Shown: positions 6,319 through 13,983 of the stretch, piece by piece
How positions within the stretch are numbered: the first letter of the stretch is position 1
Layout of the letters: every line of letters starts with the position of its first letter
NCBI GenBank assembly: GCA_017559615.1
Contig: JAFYRB010000028.1
Coordinates: 1-19,644 of the forward strand
Length of the DNA stretch: 19,644 nucleotides
Origin: Alistipes sp.
GTDB lineage: Bacteria; Bacteroidota; Bacteroidia; Bacteroidales; Rikenellaceae
Reading direction: 5' to 3'
Position numbers and translations under genes: made by a program
Notes under the pieces: model-generated
The model's database searches: none
Seen by the model: the letters and a program-made list of their open reading frames with translations, nothing else
What the model was told of the DNA's origin: nothing

Positions 6319-6786
6319 TTACATCCTCAAAAGCACAGCATCGGTATCGAGATATATCTCCGCTGGCTCATCATCTACCACAAAGTCCATATTATAAGTG
6401 ATATATTCACCGTCATTCCACGTAACATTTATCAAAACCTCCCACTGATATTCGCCATAATTTACAAGTAGTCGCGCGCCGTGACGAGCATATACTGGCA
6501 AGAAAGTAAATGCACCCTCCAAGTCATCAGAAAGAGCTACATAACGACTTGTATATCCACCATATGGATACTCCTCACCATACTTATATATTGCATTTTC
6601 ATAGTATATATCCACATCCTGCAATGTCTCTTCGCAGTCGATAACAACATTCTCCCCATTCGCATCAATTATAAAGAACTTAAACTCATAACGGTCTAAA
6701 GGGGTAATAAGATTTGCAATCTTTTTACAAGATGTAAACGAGAATAAAATTAATATAGATACTACTACTTTAATAATTGTTTTCAT
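6319..6786 (-). CDS. Small lipoprotein of unknown function
   Basis: The 155-residue product begins with a clear lipoprotein signal peptide: MKTIIK, a hydrophobic core, and a lipobox FTSC with the lipidated cysteine at residue 20. The mature part is about 135 residues, acidic and rich in aromatic residues and beta-prone stretches (DVDIYYENAIYKYGEEYPYGGY, then WEVLINVTWNDGEYITY shortened here), suggesting a small beta-sandwich at the periplasmic or surface face of the outer membrane. No family was recognised. No lysine-rich surface-export signal (K-D/E2) is obvious: the residues after the cysteine are KKIANL. The gene is convergent with the phosphohexomutase gene. Its leader contains a 9-bp inverted repeat and a C7 tract, and base composition is more AT-rich than its neighbours. 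Confidence 0.75.
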   Translation of the reverse strand: MKTIIKVVVSILILFSFTSCKKIANLITPLDRYEFKFFIIDANGENVVIDCEETLQDVDIYYENAIYKYGEEYPYGGYTSRYVALSDDLEGAFTFLPVYARHGARLLVNYGEYQWEVLINVTWNDGEYITYNMDFVVDDEPAEIYLDTDAVLLRM

Positions 6787-6792
6787 AACTAC

Positions 6793-6847
6793 AACATTTA
6801 GATGTTTTAGGTTCTTACTATATATACGTAAGCCCCCCCTAAATGTT
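6793..6847. repeat. 9-bp inverted repeat with a C7 tract in the lipoprotein leader
   Basis: AACATTTAG at 6793-6801 and its exact complement CTAAATGTT at 6839-6847 enclose 37 bp, including seven consecutive C at 6833-6839. The left arm sits just 7 bp from the lipoprotein start codon, so in the transcript the structure would lie next to the ribosome-binding region. Confidence 0.45.
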
Positions 6848-6860
6848 TCACTCCCGCAAA

Positions 6861-6892
6861 AAAAATTAAAGCCTCGAAATTCGAGGCTTTAA
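6861..6892 (-). terminator. Intrinsic terminator of the phosphate transporter gene
   Basis: A perfect 12-bp stem (arms 6866-6877 and 6881-6892, loop AAT) lies about 20 bp after the transporter stop on the minus strand. It is followed on that strand by a run of eight T (complement of the A run before 6866). Confidence 0.88.
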
Positions 6893-6912
6893 CTTATAAA
6901 CATCCGAGCGAT

Positions 6913-9123
6913 TTACTGAATGAAATGCTCCAATGACTTCATAATATTTCGTGAGTGAAGAACCATAGTCTTGGTCTCGGTGAGAATATTGAAGAAGAGC
7001 ATATTCGCAGATGACGAGCCTCCAGTGTCACGAAGACGGCGAAGCTGATTCTGCATAACCTCGTCAATAAGGTCGAACATCTCGTCACGCATATTCAACA
7101 CGTGGTCCATCTTCTCGAACGAGCGAGTGAGAAGCATATTGTTAATCTCACCGAAAATCTCCTCAACGCGATCGTTGATACGCTTAAGGTCGTAGACCTG
7201 CTCCTTCGAAAGGCCCGTATGGTTGTTATCAACGTGCTTATAGCAAGGACGTGTGATATGAAGCAATGCCTTACTTGTCTCAGAGATGTAGTCGACAACC
7301 TGAACATAGTAGTGGCCCGTATTCACGTCGCTATCCTGAAGGTTGCGCAACAATGGAAGAAGCTCATACTTCTGCTGGCGTGTAGAGTGGTAGAACTCCT
7401 CGGCCTCGCGGACCATATCGCGAAGTATCTTACGATTCTCCTTAAACACCGCAACGATGGTACGGTCATAAATCATCGTCACCTTCTCCATCGACGCACA
7501 AACGTGCTCGGTATAGGTGATAAGTGCCTCCTCGGGGCTCTGCTTGAGGGCATCGCCAATCTTTGCAACGGCAGACTCCTCAACCTTATCCTCACCCTTC
7601 TTACCCGAGACATTGCTCTTGATGATAAGGCCCAAGCAGATAAGCGTTACGATGATAATAGCCACCTGACCGCCATAGGCAAGCACGAGGGTTACGCCAA
7701 GGGCTATGATAAAGCCTCCCAAAGCGGTGATAAACCATCCCATAATCACAGTTGTAACGCCTGTGATACGATATACCGCAGACTCTCTACCCCACGCTCT
7801 GTCGGCCAACGACGTACCCATAGAGACCATAAACACTACGTAAGTTGTAGAGAGTGGCAACTTGAGCTGTGTACCAATAGAGATGAGAATAGCCGCAGCA
7901 GTAAGGTTTACCGTAGCGCGGATAAGGTCGTAGTTTACATCGCCACGCTCCTCCTCCGAGAGCTGCTCGAAACGGCTATCAATCCAACCCGTAACCCTCT
8001 TTGGAGTAATCGAATTAACAGCCTCGCTCAAGGCACGCGCACCACGCACAATACCTCTCGCTGCAACCGTAGCATCGCTATTTGTTGGAGCCTCCTCGCT
8101 CTGTGACGAGAGCTTACGCTCGGTCTCGATAACACGCATCGCCTTCTTTGAAGTAAAGAGTGTGATAACCATCACCAAGCCCGCAGCACACATAATCCAG
8201 AAGTTAGCCTGTGTGGGATTCGAGAGCGCAGCCATAGAGGTTGGCAACTCACCTGCAGCACGGGCAATCATATATGAATCGTAGCCAGCGTAAGGTACAC
8301 CAATGAAGTTCACAAGGTCGTTACCCGCGAAGGCCAACGCCAAAGAGAAGGTACCCGCCAAAATCGAAACACGAAGGATGTTGACCTTTAGGCGCTGCAA
8401 TATCCACAACAACACCGAGCTACCTGCCCACAAGATAAGAAGCGACAGGCCTGTGTTCTCGTTTACATAGTCCTTAATAACATCTGGGATAAGCGTAGTA
8501 CTCTTAAGGCCCTTAAAGACAGTGAAGTAGATAATACCCGCAATGGTAATACCGCACCACAACGCACCGTAACGGCTAAACAACTTGCTATATCGGAACG
8601 AGAAGATGATACGCGAGATGTACATCAACAAGTGGCCCGAGAAGAATGCCAAGACCACCGAGAGCAAGATACCTGAAACAATAGCAAGGGCATTACCCGA
8701 ATTGATAAACTCGCCGAGACTTGCCGACGTAGTGCCACTCCATATATTATATAGAGCAAGAGCCATTGCCGAGCCGAGCAAGCCAAAGACCAACGAAACG
8801 GTAGTAGAGGTTGGCAAACCTAATGAGTTGTAGATATCCAACAGAATGATGTTCGAGAGCATCATACCGAGGAACAGAATCATAATCTCCTGATAAGAGA
8901 ACATCGCAGGATAGAAGACTCCACTACGTGCTACATCCATCATACCGCTCGATGTCATAACACCAATCATAACTCCGGCACCAGCAACCGAGAGAATAAC
9001 ATTCTTCTTGGCTACCTTCGAGCCAAATGCCGAGTTTAGGAAGTTTACGGCATCGTTAGAGACTCCAACGATGATACCCATTACGGCGAGAAGCGCCAGG
9101 GTGATAACTATAAATAAATCCAT
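6913..9123 (-). CDS. PiT-family inorganic phosphate transporter with C-terminal PhoU-like domain
   Basis: The 736-residue inner-membrane protein imports inorganic phosphate, normally in symport with H+ or Na+. Both inverted PHO4 repeats are visible: VGVSNDAVNFLNSAFG (about 19-34) and FAGNDLVNFIG (265-275), the family's GxNDxxN signatures. Each is followed by the STT turn (LPTSTTVS at 103-110; LPLSTTYVVF in the second half). Many hydrophobic segments span residues 1-510. The last 216 residues (from about 521) are soluble, helical and PhoU-like, with KIGDALKQSPEEAL, ITRPCYKHVDNNH and SRNIMKSLEHFIQ. Fusion of permease and PhoU-like part makes it much longer than E. coli PitA (about 500 residues) and suggests built-in gating or signalling. 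A near -7 element TATATTTG is found upstream, and its own terminator follows. Confidence 0.92.
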   Translation of the reverse strand: MDLFIVITLALLAVMGIIVGVSNDAVNFLNSAFGSKVAKKNVILSVAGAGVMIGVMTSSGMMDVARSGVFYPAMFSYQEIMILFLGMMLSNIILLDIYNSLGLPTSTTVSLVFGLLGSAMALALYNIWSGTTSASLGEFINSGNALAIVSGILLSVVLAFFSGHLLMYISRIIFSFRYSKLFSRYGALWCGITIAGIIYFTVFKGLKSTTLIPDVIKDYVNENTGLSLLILWAGSSVLLWILQRLKVNILRVSILAGTFSLALAFAGNDLVNFIGVPYAGYDSYMIARAAGELPTSMAALSNPTQANFWIMCAAGLVMVITLFTSKKAMRVIETERKLSSQSEEAPTNSDATVAARGIVRGARALSEAVNSITPKRVTGWIDSRFEQLSEEERGDVNYDLIRATVNLTAAAILISIGTQLKLPLSTTYVVFMVSMGTSLADRAWGRESAVYRITGVTTVIMGWFITALGGFIIALGVTLVLAYGGQVAIIIVTLICLGLIIKSNVSGKKGEDKVEESAVAKIGDALKQSPEEALITYTEHVCASMEKVTMIYDRTIVAVFKENRKILRDMVREAEEFYHSTRQQKYELLPLLRNLQDSDVNTGHYYVQVVDYISETSKALLHITRPCYKHVDNNHTGLSKEQVYDLKRINDRVEEIFGEINNMLLTRSFEKMDHVLNMRDEMFDLIDEVMQNQLRRLRDTGGSSSANMLFFNILTETKTMVLHSRNIMKSLEHFIQ

Positions 9124-9143
9124 AAAAAAGTAGTTTCTTGCAA

Positions 9144-9151
9144 CAAATATA
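9144..9151 (-). promoter_or_regulatory. -7 element of the phosphate transporter gene
   Basis: On the minus strand this is TATATTTG, exact for TAnnTTTG, 20 bp before the start codon. Upstream on the same strand TTTGTAAC occurs twice, near 9173-9180 and 9162-9169, at spacings (25 and 14 bp) that do not fit a normal -33 element. Confidence 0.5.
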
Positions 9152-9208
9152 ATAAAAAGATGTTACAAAATTGTTACAAACTTATTAATTCGCACAAAAA
9201 ACATCCTC

Positions 9209-10174
9209 CTATGCAAAGCAAACCTCTGCAACATCGCGCCAGCCCAGGAGCAACTCCTTGATAGCCATACGGCGCTTACCAGCCATCTGCACCTCGTCGA
9301 GATATACCCAGCCATCTGCCGCAGCAACAGCGACATAGCTCTTACCATCACTCTTCACACTACCTGGTGCAACCGTCATCGGCTGCAATTCGATATGCGT
9401 TGTAAAGATTTTCAACGAACCACACTCCTCGCCAGCCTTGAAAATTGGTGACCACGCCGCAGGATATGGCGACAAGCCGCGGACAAGGTTATGGATATCC
9501 ACCGCGCTACGTGACCAATCAATACGGCCATCCTCCTTGAAAATCTTTGGCGCTGGGCGCAACGTACTCTCGTCGATATGCATCTGCTCGATAGTCTCAT
9601 AGCCACCCTCGGCAATCTTATCTACGGTGCGAAGCACAAGGTCGGCACCAAGAAGCATCAACTTATCGTAAAGCGTACCGATATTATCCTCGGGAAGGAT
9701 ATCGACACCCTCCTGCTCGATGATTGCACCCTTGTCAATCTCGTGGTTTAGGAGGAAGGTTGTGATACCTGTGCGGGTATCGCCATTGATAATCGCCCAA
9801 TTGATAGGCGCAGCACCGCGATACTCTGGAAGCAACGAGGCGTGAAGGTTAAAAGTACCCAACTTTGGCATTGCCCACACCACCTCAGGAAGCATTCTGA
9901 AGGCAATCACAATACCCAAATCAACATCCAACGCCTTCAACGCTGCGAGGAACTCCTCATCGCGGAGCTTCTCGGGTTGCAAGATTGGCAATCCCAACTC
10001 CTTTGCCGTAAGTTTCACATCACTCTCGTGAATCTTCTGGCCACGACCTGCTGGTTTGTCGGGAGTGGTGACTACTGCAACAATATTATAACCCTCGCCC
10101 ACGAGCTTACGCAACGATGTTGACGCAAACTCGGGAGTACCCATAAATACGATTCTTAGACTCTTTGCATCCAT
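9209..10174 (-). CDS. fmt: Methionyl-tRNA formyltransferase
   Basis: Fmt formylates the methionine on initiator tRNA using 10-formyl-tetrahydrofolate. The 321-residue length is normal. The start shows the Rossmann entry LRIVFMGTPEFA (6-16) and the TPDKPAGRGQ loop (37-46). The catalytic region FNLHASLLPEYRGAAPINW follows, where N109 and H111 correspond to E. coli N108 and H110, and D147 (in HEIDKGA) corresponds to D146. The C-terminal anticodon/acceptor-binding barrel ends in LLLGWRDVAEVCFA. It lies 12 bp after the LptF/G-family permease gene and is the last gene of a three-gene minus-strand cluster. No separate promoter was seen in that gap. Deformylase (def), often near fmt in other bacteria, is not in this window. 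Confidence 0.96.
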   Translation of the reverse strand: MDAKSLRIVFMGTPEFASTSLRKLVGEGYNIVAVVTTPDKPAGRGQKIHESDVKLTAKELGLPILQPEKLRDEEFLAALKALDVDLGIVIAFRMLPEVVWAMPKLGTFNLHASLLPEYRGAAPINWAIINGDTRTGITTFLLNHEIDKGAIIEQEGVDILPEDNIGTLYDKLMLLGADLVLRTVDKIAEGGYETIEQMHIDESTLRPAPKIFKEDGRIDWSRSAVDIHNLVRGLSPYPAAWSPIFKAGEECGSLKIFTTHIELQPMTVAPGSVKSDGKSYVAVAAADGWVYLDEVQMAGKRRMAIKELLLGWRDVAEVCFA

Positions 10175-10186
10175 ATCTCTTACATA

Positions 10187-11683
10187 TTATTTTCGTCTCT
10201 TAGTCTTATGCTCATCACCCTTTTTGCCCATCTTCATCCACGCAGGAATACGCTTCGACACCGCGCGGCGGAACTTACGGATACGGACATCATACCAATC
10301 CATATCCAAAAGCGATGAGTCGTTAGTAGCCTTGATAGTTAGGTAGACCGATATCGGCGTTAGTACCACAATAGGTAGCCACATACCATAGAGCGACTCC
10401 CAAGTACCCTCCTTTGCCATCTTCTCACCCGAGGTGCTGACAACATAGTAGAAGACAAAGAAGATTACCGAGATTACGATAGGCAATCCCAAACCACCCT
10501 TCTTGATAATCGCACCCAGAGGCGCACCAATCATAAAGAAGAGTATGATAGCAACGGGCAGTGTCAGCTTACGGTGCCACTCCACCTCGGAGCGATATAG
10601 CTGCGTGATTGCAACTTTCGAAGAGTGCTCATCGAAGCTATAAGAGCCTTGTGCAGAACGCGAAGCACTCGCAGCCTTGGAGTAGACCTTTGCCTTGCTA
10701 CGCATCGAGAGATTTGGCAACGAGTCGTAGTAGTTGATATCGTGATAACCCGAACGGTCTACCGCGCTCTTTACGCTCTGCAATATCGTAGTATCGCGGG
10801 CGAAGAGCTGCTGCTTGAGGAGTGGTTCATAAGCGGCCATCGTGGTCTCCTCAATCTGAATATGCAACGAGTCCATAAGTTCCTCAAGCTCAACCATATT
10901 ACGTATCTGTGACTCGTTATACTGCTTCGATGCGTTACCGCCCGAAATCTTGTCGATAGGAATAGTACCATCCTGACGTTCGAAGTCGTGCTGGCGCATC
11001 GTATTACGGTCATACCACTGCGAATTACGGGTATGCTCATAGGTACGGCCATTGAAGAGCGTAACATAGAGGAAGGCCTTATCGGCCGACATATGGATAT
11101 ATCCCGAATCGGCAAGCGTGGTGGTCATATTACCATTATTGCTACGTGTATCGTAGATAAGTACATCGGTAAGCAGGCCCGTCTCCTGATTCTGATGTCC
11201 CACGCGGATACTCATATCGGGAAGACCATTGAAGAATACTCCATCTTGGAACTTTAGTTCCTGACGCTGCTCGCGGATATCATACAAAATATCGTACATA
11301 CGCTGGTTGGAGTAGGGAACAAGGTTATTCTGAATAAAGAAGCTACCCACCGAGACCATCATAGCAACAACGATGAGCGGCTTTAGGATGCGCATAAGCG
11401 ACAAACCCGCCGACTTCATAGCCAACAACTCGAAGTTCTCACCGAGATTACCCATAGTCATAATCGCCGAGAGCAACATCGCAAGAGGCAAACCCATAGG
11501 TATCATATTGATAGAGCCACAGATAAGCAGCTCGGCAATGGTACTTGTGGCAAGGCCCTTACCCGTAAGCTCGTCAATATATCGCCACACGAAGTTCATC
11601 ATAAGGATGAACTGCACGATGAAAAATACGGCAAGAAGGGGACCTACGTATGCCTTTAAGACAAGTTTATGTATCTTTTTCAT
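10187..11683 (-). CDS. LptF/LptG (YjgP/YjgQ) family lipopolysaccharide export permease
   Basis: This inner-membrane protein belongs to the LptB2FG transporter that extracts lipopolysaccharide for transport to the outer membrane. Topology by eye: a first membrane helix near 12-33 with the family motif MNFVWRYIDELTGKGL, two further N-terminal helices (to about residue 115), and a large periplasmic part. Three C-terminal helices follow (LPVAIILFFMIGAPLGAIIKK and after). At 498 residues it is about 140 longer than E. coli LptF or LptG; the extra length is in the periplasmic part, rich in Q, E and S, consistent with the larger forms seen in Bacteroidota. LptF and LptG cannot be told apart here. 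It starts 2 bp after the metal permease stop and is followed 12 bp later by fmt. The C-terminus is strongly basic (KRRK end). Confidence 0.9.
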   Translation of the reverse strand: MKKIHKLVLKAYVGPLLAVFFIVQFILMMNFVWRYIDELTGKGLATSTIAELLICGSINMIPMGLPLAMLLSAIMTMGNLGENFELLAMKSAGLSLMRILKPLIVVAMMVSVGSFFIQNNLVPYSNQRMYDILYDIREQRQELKFQDGVFFNGLPDMSIRVGHQNQETGLLTDVLIYDTRSNNGNMTTTLADSGYIHMSADKAFLYVTLFNGRTYEHTRNSQWYDRNTMRQHDFERQDGTIPIDKISGGNASKQYNESQIRNMVELEELMDSLHIQIEETTMAAYEPLLKQQLFARDTTILQSVKSAVDRSGYHDINYYDSLPNLSMRSKAKVYSKAASASRSAQGSYSFDEHSSKVAITQLYRSEVEWHRKLTLPVAIILFFMIGAPLGAIIKKGGLGLPIVISVIFFVFYYVVSTSGEKMAKEGTWESLYGMWLPIVVLTPISVYLTIKATNDSSLLDMDWYDVRIRKFRRAVSKRIPAWMKMGKKGDEHKTKRRK

Positions 11684-11685
11684 AG

Positions 11686-12507
11686 TTAACTTCTTTGTCT
11701 ACACATCTTAAAGAGTTTCACCGCCACGAGCAGCAAAACAAGGATAAATATAATACAGCTACCTGTTGGTAGGTCAAACTCATAACTTAGCAAAAAGCCC
11801 GCGATATTGCCCACCACCGCCACCGCAGAGGATAGCACCGCGATACGACGATAGTCACGCGTAAGGGTATTGGCAATAACCACAGGGATGGTGATAAGCG
11901 ACAATAGCAGGATGATACCCATAACCTTTATCGACATCACAATAGTGAGCGATATAATCACCGCCATAAAATAAGCAACCGCCGAAACAGGGACTCCCTG
12001 ACTGCGTGCGAAATCCTCATCGAAGGTTACGTACATCAACTTTCGAAGCCACAACACCGAGCCTACGATAACCAATATCGCAAGCAGAAGGAGCGACACT
12101 ACATCCGCCCTATTGACAAGCAAAATATTACCAAAGAGGTAACTTGTAAGGTCGGTGGCGTATCCAGGTCTGAGCGACATAAACAGCGCTCCGACAGCCA
12201 TACCTACCGACCAGATGATGCCTATGGCCGAGTCCTCGCGGATGCCACCACGGCGCGATGCAAACTCGATACCCAGTGACGAGAGGGCCGCAAACGACAA
12301 CGCACCCACCAAAGGGTTAACACCAGCATAGAGCGCGATACCCAAGCCACCAAACGAGGCGTGAGTAATACCACTACTTAAGAACACCATACGACGTGCG
12401 ACGATGTAACTACCTACTACACCGCACGTTATACCCGACAACACGCACGCCACAAAGGCATTCGTGAGGAAGTCGTATGAAAATATATTCTCTATCGTAG
12501 CTAACAT
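11686..12507 (-). CDS. ABC-3 family metal (zinc/manganese) transporter permease
   Basis: The 273-residue integral membrane protein matches ZnuB/TroC/MntB-like permeases that import zinc or manganese with a binding protein and an ATPase. Motifs: SGITCGVVGSYIVARRMVFLSSGITHASFGGLGIA near the N-terminus (shortened here: SYIVARRM and SGITHASFGG), GIIWSVGMAVGALF in the middle, and VSIKVMGIILLLSLITIPV-like MGIILLLSLI(T)IP towards the end. About eight hydrophobic segments are visible. The partner genes znuA and znuC are not in the window, so the metal cannot be assigned. It is the first gene of the cluster with lptF/G and fmt (2 bp and 12 bp gaps). Its promoter is divergent from that of mtaB in a 105-bp gap. 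No clear Zur/Fur box was recognised. Confidence 0.88.
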   Translation of the reverse strand: MLATIENIFSYDFLTNAFVACVLSGITCGVVGSYIVARRMVFLSSGITHASFGGLGIALYAGVNPLVGALSFAALSSLGIEFASRRGGIREDSAIGIIWSVGMAVGALFMSLRPGYATDLTSYLFGNILLVNRADVVSLLLLAILVIVGSVLWLRKLMYVTFDEDFARSQGVPVSAVAYFMAVIISLTIVMSIKVMGIILLLSLITIPVVIANTLTRDYRRIAVLSSAVAVVGNIAGFLLSYEFDLPTGSCIIFILVLLLVAVKLFKMCRQRS

Positions 12508-12524
12508 ACTATATTATAAATGTG

Positions 12525-12556
12525 CAAATTTACTTTTTTTTTGGAATAGTACGAAA
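12525..12556 (-). promoter_or_regulatory. Promoter of the metal permease cluster
   Basis: Minus strand: TTTC at 12556-12553, 20 bp, then TAAATTTG at 12532-12525. The -7 half is exact and the -33 half is 3 of 4. It sits 18 bp upstream of the start codon. Confidence 0.55.
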
Positions 12557-12560
12557 ACTT

Positions 12561-12592
12561 TTTCACTTTAATCTAACTTTTTTGTAACTTCG
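12561..12592 (+). promoter_or_regulatory. Promoter of mtaB
   Basis: TTTC at 12561-12564, a 20-bp spacer, and TAACTTCG at 12585-12592: each half one mismatch from consensus with ideal spacing. The -33 element lies only 4 bp from the -33 element of the divergent metal-permease promoter, so the two may compete. Confidence 0.5.
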
Positions 12593-12612
12593 CACCCATA
12601 AAAAGATTTTTT

Positions 12613-13911
12613 ATGGGACAAAAAAGAGTGAGTTTTCACACATTGGGATGCAAGTTGAACTTCTCGGAGTCTTCGACCTTTGCACGCGAATTTGAGCGTG
12701 CGGGATATGTTCGAGTGGAACCTTCGGAGCCTACGGATGTAGCGGTCATAAATAGCTGCTCGGTAACGGAGCACGCCGATAAGAAGTGTCGCAATATAAT
12801 TCGCAAAATACATCGCCGTAATCCAAATGCAATTATCGCAGTTACAGGATGTTACGCACAGCTAAAACCTAACGATATTGCAGCCATCGAGGGTGTGGAT
12901 ATCGTGCTTGGAAACAACAATAAAGGCGACCTTTTCCGTCGCGTGGAGGAGCTTCACGAGAAGGGTAAGGCCGAGGTATATAGTTGCTCGGTGGAGGAGA
13001 TGACGCGCTTCTTTGCGGCATACTCTTCGGGCGACCGCACACGTTCGTTCCTAAAGGTGCAGGATGGCTGCGACTACAAATGTGCCTATTGCACCATTCA
13101 CTATGCTCGCGGATGTAGCAGAAATATCCCTATTGCCGACATCGTAGCCGAGGCTCGAGAGATTGTCGCAGCGGGACAGAAAGAGATTGTAATTACGGGT
13201 GTAAATACGGGAGATTTTGGTCGCACAACGGGCGAGAAATTTATCGACTTGTTGCGTGCTTTGGACGAAGTGGAGGGCGTGGAGCGCTACCGCATTTCGA
13301 GCATCGAGCCAAACCTCATAACTGACGAGATTATAGAACTTTGCGCCAAGTCATCTAAATTTGTTCCTCACTTCCATATTCCACTTCAGAGTGGCTCGAC
13401 ACGCATCCTCGGACTTATGCGTCGCCGCTACACCGCAGAGCGCTATCGTGAGCGCATTGCCAAGATTCGCGAGATGATGCCCGATGCCTTCCTCGGCGTG
13501 GATGTAATCGTTGGTTTCCCTGGCGAGGGCGAGGAGGAGTTTATGGAGACATATCGTCTTTTGGAGGAGGTAGGTGCATCGTTTTTGCACATCTTCCCAT
13601 TCTCGGAGCGTCCTGGCACTCCCGCTGTGGATATGCCAAATAAGGTGCAGCCACGTATCTCAACCCAGCGTGTGGAGCGTCTTGAGGAGTTGAGCAACAG
13701 ACTACATAAAGCCTTCGCAGAGAAGTATTTAGGCACTACACGTGAGGTACTATTCGAAAGCACTGACCACAACGGTCTAATGTACGGTTATACGGATAAC
13801 TACCTTCGTGTTTCGGCACCTTACGACATCGCGCGAATCAACACAATTTGCAGCGTAAAGCTTGTGGCATTTGACGACGAAGGAAACATTCGCTCCGAAA
13901 TAGTTGGATAA
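12613..13911 (+). CDS. mtaB: tRNA (N6-L-threonylcarbamoyladenosine(37)-C2)-methylthiotransferase
   Basis: MtaB adds a methylthio group to t6A37 of tRNAs that decode ANN codons, by radical SAM chemistry. The 432-residue product has the MTTase architecture. An N-terminal UPF0004 domain has C13 (TLGCKLN), C49 (INSCSVTEHA) and C80 (VTGCYAQ) for the auxiliary iron-sulfur cluster. The radical SAM core has CDYKCAYC (C153, C157, C160). A short C-terminal TRAM-like domain begins near residue 370 (REVLFES...GYTDNYLRV). The motif pattern TLGCKLNxxES separates MtaB from MiaB and RimO. The gene stands alone: a promoter-like sequence precedes it and the next gene begins 72 bp after its stop. It is cytosolic. 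Confidence 0.94.
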   Translation: MGQKRVSFHTLGCKLNFSESSTFAREFERAGYVRVEPSEPTDVAVINSCSVTEHADKKCRNIIRKIHRRNPNAIIAVTGCYAQLKPNDIAAIEGVDIVLGNNNKGDLFRRVEELHEKGKAEVYSCSVEEMTRFFAAYSSGDRTRSFLKVQDGCDYKCAYCTIHYARGCSRNIPIADIVAEAREIVAAGQKEIVITGVNTGDFGRTTGEKFIDLLRALDEVEGVERYRISSIEPNLITDEIIELCAKSSKFVPHFHIPLQSGSTRILGLMRRRYTAERYRERIAKIREMMPDAFLGVDVIVGFPGEGEEEFMETYRLLEEVGASFLHIFPFSERPGTPAVDMPNKVQPRISTQRVERLEELSNRLHKAFAEKYLGTTREVLFESTDHNGLMYGYTDNYLRVSAPYDIARINTICSVKLVAFDDEGNIRSEIVG

Positions 13912-13935
13912 TTCACACAAAAGTATTACTTTTGT
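13903..13935 (+). promoter_or_regulatory. Promoter with overlapping palindromic operator, trkH operon
   Basis: GTTG at 13903-13906, 20 bp, then TACTTTTG at 13927-13934, which fits TAnnTTTG. The -7 element is the right arm of a perfect palindrome, ACAAAAGTA-T-TACTTTTGT (13917-13935). A dimeric repressor binding here would block the -7 element. Because the sequence is symmetric, a -7 element also reads on the minus strand, towards mtaB. Confidence 0.5.
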
Positions 13936-13983
13936 CAAGATTTGTGCATAGCATAAAACGTAGAATATTCCACCTCAACGGAT

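Noticed and set aside
7102..8106. Plus-strand ORF of 334 codons over the phosphate transporter gene
   Set aside because: Antisense shadow of a well-supported PiT gene; no motif, no promoter, and a composition typical of antisense translation.
9162..9180. Repeated TTTGTAAC upstream of the phosphate transporter as a Pho-box-like operator
   Set aside because: Two copies 11 bp apart resemble the spacing of PHO boxes, but the sequence does not match the known CTGTCAT-type box, and the DNA is AT-rich enough for chance repeats.
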